Origin: Bacteroidota bacterium
GTDB lineage: Bacteria; Bacteroidota; Ignavibacteria; T3Sed10-11
Length of the DNA: 27,245 nucleotides
Direction: 5' to 3'
Assembly: GCA_007128495.1 (NCBI GenBank)
Contig: SKXH01000163.1
Coordinates: 1 to 27,245, forward strand
The notes beneath the pieces were generated by a model. It was not told where the DNA came from. It made no database searches and saw only the letters and a list, made by a program, of their open reading frames with translations. The position numbers and the translations under genes were made by a program. Positions 23,610 through 27,245 of the stretch are shown in pieces; positions within the stretch are counted from its first letter, which is position 1, and each line of letters opens with the position of its first letter.

Positions 23610-25277
23610 ATGAAATTTTTGTACCGTCTTTTAATAATATCAGTCACCATTATATTTGCTATGAGCGGGTGCTCGGAACGAACAGAGCCGGATCGACAGG
23701 ATGTTGTTATAATTGGAATACCGGGAGACGCCGACACGTTCAATCCGATATTTGCGACCGGGGTTACGGCAAGTCAGATCATCGACCTTATCTACCCGAG
23801 TCTGGTCCATTCTGATTTTGATCTGGATGATGGAACTATCTCATATCAGCCGTCATTGTCAAAATCGTGGGAACATCACAATGACAACAAAAGTATTACA
23901 TTCGATCTGCGAACCGATGCAGTATGGGAAGACGGGACAACGATTACCGCACAGGACGTTTACACCACCTATGGGCTTTATGGGAATCCGGAAGTCGGGA
24001 GTGTCAGGCAAGATGCACTCGAAAATTTTCTAAAAAATGAGGCCGGTACCCCGGATATAGAGCAAAGCATAGAGGTCGTAAACGACTCGACAATTACCTT
24101 TCATTTCGAATCCGCGTACACCGGTCAGTTGTTCGATGTCGGTTTGCCGATACTACCTGCTCACATTTTCGAAACAATTCCAAAAGAAGATCTTCGCACA
24201 CATTCGATAAACCGTCAGCCGGTCGGAGCAGGACCGTTTAAGCTCCACTCGTGGACACCTCAACAATCCATTATCCTGGAATCGAACGAGTCATCCGTTC
24301 TTCCCCAGCCGGCGAAACTATCGCGGCTCATTTTCCAGATAATACCCGATTATCAATCGAGAATTTCGCAACTTGAATCGGGTGAGATCGATATGATGGA
24401 TGATATATCGGTCGAAGATGCCGAACGGATTGAGGGAAGAGATTCACCCGTTCAAATCACACCGATGCCCGAGCGAAGATATTATTTTATCGGCTGGAAT
24501 AATATTCACACACGGGCTTTTGCAGAGTCAGAGGGTCAAACAATTCAACCACATCCCCTTTTCGGCAACCCCGATGTCAGAAAGGCACTCACCCTTGCCA
24601 TCAATCGGGAGGAAATGACGAATGCTTTCTTCGGCGATTATGCCCGTGTGGCAGGCGGCCCTATTCCGCCGGTATTTCGATGGGCATACGACGAAACGCT
24701 TGAGCCGCATCCGTATGATCCGCAGCGAGCATCCGAATTACTTGAGAATGCCGGCTGGCAGGTTGACGACACGGGTGTACTACACAATGAAAACAACCGC
24801 TTCTCTTTTACAATGATGATTCCGTCGGGAGATCATATCCGGTCGATGATGGCAAGCACTATTCAACAACAGTTGAGTGAAATTAACATCGAGATGAATA
24901 TCGAGCAAGTTGAAGGTGCAGTTTTTCTGCAAAATCTGATGCAAAAATCCTATGACGCCTGGATCGTGGGATTTATGTTTCCTCTGGAACTTCAAATAGA
25001 AAACCTGTGGGGCTCTGATTTCAACACCGCTCATTTTAACTTCGTATCATTCCGGAATGAACGAGTTGATGAAATTCTTGCAAGGACCAGAGTATTATTC
25101 GACCCCGAAGAAGCGGCACCGCTTTGGATGGAATTCCAGAGAATTTTTCATCAGGAACAACCGGTTACTTTTCTCTGCTGGGTCAGTAATATTGTGGGCG
25201 TCCACGAGAGAGTCAAAGGTAAAACCGTTGATATACATGGGTTAACTCACCGTGCATGGGAATGGTATACTGAATAA
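23610..25277 (+). CDS. Peptide/nickel-type ABC transporter substrate-binding lipoprotein
   Basis: This is the extracytoplasmic ligand-binding subunit (SBP_bac_5 / DppA-OppA family) of the importer, 555 residues. The lipoprotein signal peptide MKFLYRLLIISVTIIFAMSG ends at the lipobox Cys21, followed by SER, which by the +2 rule does not retain it at the inner membrane. The mature protein has the family landmarks ADTFNPIFATG, WEDGTTITAQDVYTTYGL, QPVGAGPFKLHSWTP, IRQVEGAVFL-like late region (IEQVEGAVFLQNLMQKSYD) and VRKALTLAINREEM. An AGAGG site precedes the ATG at 23610. The ligand is not predictable: peptides, nickel or sugars are all known for the family. The two permeases follow directly. 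Confidence 0.93.
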   Translation: MKFLYRLLIISVTIIFAMSGCSERTEPDRQDVVIIGIPGDADTFNPIFATGVTASQIIDLIYPSLVHSDFDLDDGTISYQPSLSKSWEHHNDNKSITFDLRTDAVWEDGTTITAQDVYTTYGLYGNPEVGSVRQDALENFLKNEAGTPDIEQSIEVVNDSTITFHFESAYTGQLFDVGLPILPAHIFETIPKEDLRTHSINRQPVGAGPFKLHSWTPQQSIILESNESSVLPQPAKLSRLIFQIIPDYQSRISQLESGEIDMMDDISVEDAERIEGRDSPVQITPMPERRYYFIGWNNIHTRAFAESEGQTIQPHPLFGNPDVRKALTLAINREEMTNAFFGDYARVAGGPIPPVFRWAYDETLEPHPYDPQRASELLENAGWQVDDTGVLHNENNRFSFTMMIPSGDHIRSMMASTIQQQLSEINIEMNIEQVEGAVFLQNLMQKSYDAWIVGFMFPLELQIENLWGSDFNTAHFNFVSFRNERVDEILARTRVLFDPEEAAPLWMEFQRIFHQEQPVTFLCWVSNIVGVHERVKGKTVDIHGLTHRAWEWYTE

Positions 25278-25304
25278 AAGAATCACTTCAGAAAGGTTTT
25301 CTGT

Positions 25305-26276
25305 ATGATTCGTCTCATACTGGGACGTATTGTTTCATCAATTCCACTCATTGCCGGGCTGATAACCATCGTATTTATTATCGTCAGATTGTTACCGGGC
25401 GACCCGATGACAATCTACATTTCACCTGCGGTACCTCCGGCTGTTGCGGAACAACTACGTGCAGAATTCGGTTTTGATAGATCGATCATCCATCAATATG
25501 GACAATGGATGTGGGGAGTGATGCGGGGTGAACTGGGTTTTTCTTTTACCCATCAAAAAGACGTTGCCCGGGTAATCGCATCTGCATTCCCCAATACACT
25601 GATTCTTGCGGCTGTCGCTATTTTATTTCAGATAATCATCGGTATTTCGCTCGGTCTCCTGGCAGTGCGCTTCCATACGTCGTTCATCGATAAATTTGTA
25701 TCGGTCGGCGGGCTGATCGTCTACACGCTCCCCTCCTTCTGGGTGGCAATTCTGCTGCTCTATATTTTTTCTTATTCCCTCGGAATCCTTCCCTCATCGC
25801 AAATGCACTCCATCGGCGCCGATGAATTCGGGAAAATGGAATATTTACTCGACCTGTTAAAGCACCTCATTTTACCTGCAACCGTATTAGGTTTACCGGG
25901 AGCGGCGGCAATCGCCCGTTATTTACGCACAAACTTACTCGACGTACTTAACGAACAGTTTATCCTTACCGCAAGAAGTATGGGATTAAGCGAACGAAAA
26001 ATATTTTTATCCTATGCTCTCTCCAATGCTTTGATACCCACAATTACCATAACGGGTACCACGATCGGAATACTCCTTGCCGGGGCGGTTGTTACCGAGA
26101 CGATCTTTTCCTGGCCGGGAATGGGACGTCTCACCGTATCTGCCATTTTTGCGCGCGATTACCCGCTCATTATCGGGTGTACCTTAGTTGCAGGCACCGT
26201 TGTCATTGTAGGTAATTTACTTGCCGATATTATGTACAGGATCGTTGATCCAAGAATTCGGACCGGGGGATTATGA
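25305..26276 (+). CDS. Peptide/nickel ABC transporter permease, DppB/OppB type
   Basis: This membrane subunit of the importer has 323 residues and six predicted spans. It begins MIRLILGRIVSSIPLIAGLI, with the classical LLPGDP motif at about residues 30-35 and LRAEFGFDRSIIHQYGQWMW shortly after. The EAA-type cytoplasmic loop is TARSMGLSERKIFLSYALSN, and GAVVTETIFSWPGMGRL near the end is the DppB hallmark. It starts 28 bases after the binding protein gene and overlaps the next permease by 4 bases (ATGA). Length is normal. Confidence 0.94.
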   Translation: MIRLILGRIVSSIPLIAGLITIVFIIVRLLPGDPMTIYISPAVPPAVAEQLRAEFGFDRSIIHQYGQWMWGVMRGELGFSFTHQKDVARVIASAFPNTLILAAVAILFQIIIGISLGLLAVRFHTSFIDKFVSVGGLIVYTLPSFWVAILLLYIFSYSLGILPSSQMHSIGADEFGKMEYLLDLLKHLILPATVLGLPGAAAIARYLRTNLLDVLNEQFILTARSMGLSERKIFLSYALSNALIPTITITGTTIGILLAGAVVTETIFSWPGMGRLTVSAIFARDYPLIIGCTLVAGTVVIVGNLLADIMYRIVDPRIRTGGL

Positions 26277-27245
26277 AACTATTTATCAAATATTTCAATT
26301 TCCCGACTCTATTGATCGGCTGTGTTTTTTTATATATTACACTGTTTAAATTTACCCTGATCAAGCACTCTCTTATATCGTTCTTTTTCACACTCCTGAA
26401 TATCATCTTCTCTCCGCGCAAAGCCGGTGAGATCTGGAATTCGGCACTTATAGAATATTGGGCGGCCGGACTCACCTATATATTATTGGGGATCGCGCTG
26501 CTCTTAATTATTTTATTGAACGAAAAACTATCAAGTACGCTTTCCGGGTATTTTCAGCGGTGGAGTTCATTGATCGGATTTTACGGAGTCGTAATATTTG
26601 TTCTCATCTCACTATTAGCACCTGTACTGTCACCTGTAAACCCGTATGCCCAGGGAGACCTTGCTACGACCCGGCTTGTAAACCCATTCACACATGGCAC
26701 AATGACGGTTCGTATACCGCCGCCTCCCGCCGGGTTGGAGGAGAAAAGTTGGATAGAAAAAAAACGGCGGACTGCAAACAATTATTTATTAAACCGCATC
26801 ACACGGTTTACCCGATCTGCACATGATACGATACCATCAGGACAAAATATACCGGAAGAGGAATATCAAACATCGTCGATAATTTTCCTGCTGGGAACCG
26901 ATTCATTAGCCAGGGATATTTTGAGCAGAATAATCTACGGAACGCGTATCTCGGTGGGTATCGGGTTTGCGGCAACACTGATAGCAATGTCATTGGGTAC
27001 ATTTATCGGTTTATTAGCGGGATTTTTTTACGGGATTACCGATAAAATTTTAATGCGAATCGTGGATTTATTTATTGCAATTCCGGCAATATTTCTCGTT
27101 ATTACTCTTGTCGCTTTTTTAGGCCGCTCAATTACAGTGCTCATATTTATACTTGCCGCAGCGGGTTGGATGACAACTGCCCGGTTAGTCCGGGCCGAAG
27201 TGCTTAAACTCCGTGAGCGGGAATTTGTACTTGCTGCTAAACTGC
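26273..27245 (+). CDS. Peptide/nickel ABC transporter permease, DppC/OppC type, long N-terminus, cut by window edge
   Basis: The partner permease is open to the window end (324 codons). The DppC core starts late: LLGTDSLARDILSRIIYGTR has its GTD at residues 208-210, where usual DppC proteins have it near 80-90. It continues to IMRIVDLFIAIPAIF-like and RLVRAEVLKLREREFVLAAK, the beginning of the EAA loop. The first 130 residues hold about four hydrophobic segments (near 10-30, 33-52, 72-90 and 107-130). A charged extracytoplasmic stretch (about 160-200, rich in Lys, Arg and Glu) precedes the core. The last of the four fits the normal first span, so two or three helices are extra. The ATG overlaps the dppB-like stop. 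Confidence 0.9.
   Translation, partial: MKLFIKYFNFPTLLIGCVFLYITLFKFTLIKHSLISFFFTLLNIIFSPRKAGEIWNSALIEYWAAGLTYILLGIALLLIILLNEKLSSTLSGYFQRWSSLIGFYGVVIFVLISLLAPVLSPVNPYAQGDLATTRLVNPFTHGTMTVRIPPPPAGLEEKSWIEKKRRTANNYLLNRITRFTRSAHDTIPSGQNIPEEEYQTSSIIFLLGTDSLARDILSRIIYGTRISVGIGFAATLIAMSLGTFIGLLAGFFYGITDKILMRIVDLFIAIPAIFLVITLVAFLGRSITVLIFILAAAGWMTTARLVRAEVLKLREREFVLAAKL

Overview
This window reads as chromosomal DNA of a Gram-negative bacterium with moderate GC, probably from the FCB superphylum outside the classical Bacteroidia (Ignavibacteria, Balneolota or a related candidate phylum). That placement is an inference from gene content and protein style; no rRNA or other decisive marker is present. 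Supporting points are a lipoprotein with a Ser after the lipobox Cys, recognisable Shine-Dalgarno sequences before several genes, and a bacterial AddAB-type nuclease pair.

Positions 1-4000 (minus strand) hold a translation/transcription block read from right to left: tRNA-Thr(TGT), tRNA-Tyr, tRNA-Gly, tRNA-Thr(GGT), rpmG, tRNA-Trp, secE, nusG, rplK, rplA, an L10-type leader, rplJ and the start of rplL. This is the familiar thrU-tyrU-glyT-thrT-tufB-secE-nusG-rplKAJL order, but without tuf: rpmG and tRNA-Trp fill its place. A large glnE-like gene on the same strand lies behind it (4020-6956), and a good promoter for the tRNA block lies in the gap between.

Positions 7036-15653 (plus strand) form one tightly packed run behind a clear promoter: an EthD-family protein, a crotonase with a C-terminal zinc ribbon, a small secreted protein, a decayed DUF2283 fragment, a standard enoyl-CoA hydratase, then addA and addB. 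The crotonases and EthD protein probably belong with the phenylacetyl-CoA epoxidase genes paaABCD on the opposite strand at 19053-21644. No reductase (paaE), ligase (paaK) or ring-cleavage gene (paaZ) is in view. Between these blocks lie a DUF255 (YyaL/SSP411) protein, a second DUF2283 fragment and a TauE/SafE-like membrane protein.

Positions 21734-27245 encode a peptide/nickel-type ABC importer split around a divergent control region: two ATPases on the minus strand, and the lipoprotein binding protein plus two permeases on the plus strand. The last permease runs off the window and has an unusually long N-terminal part. One ATPase has an altered signature motif.

No CRISPR array, complete transposon, prophage or obvious defence island is visible. 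The most unusual items are the BamA/MenB-like crotonase with a zinc ribbon, the two independent DUF2283 fragments, the short degenerate intergenic repeats, a tRNA-Gly 3'-end remnant, and the asymmetric ABC transporter.
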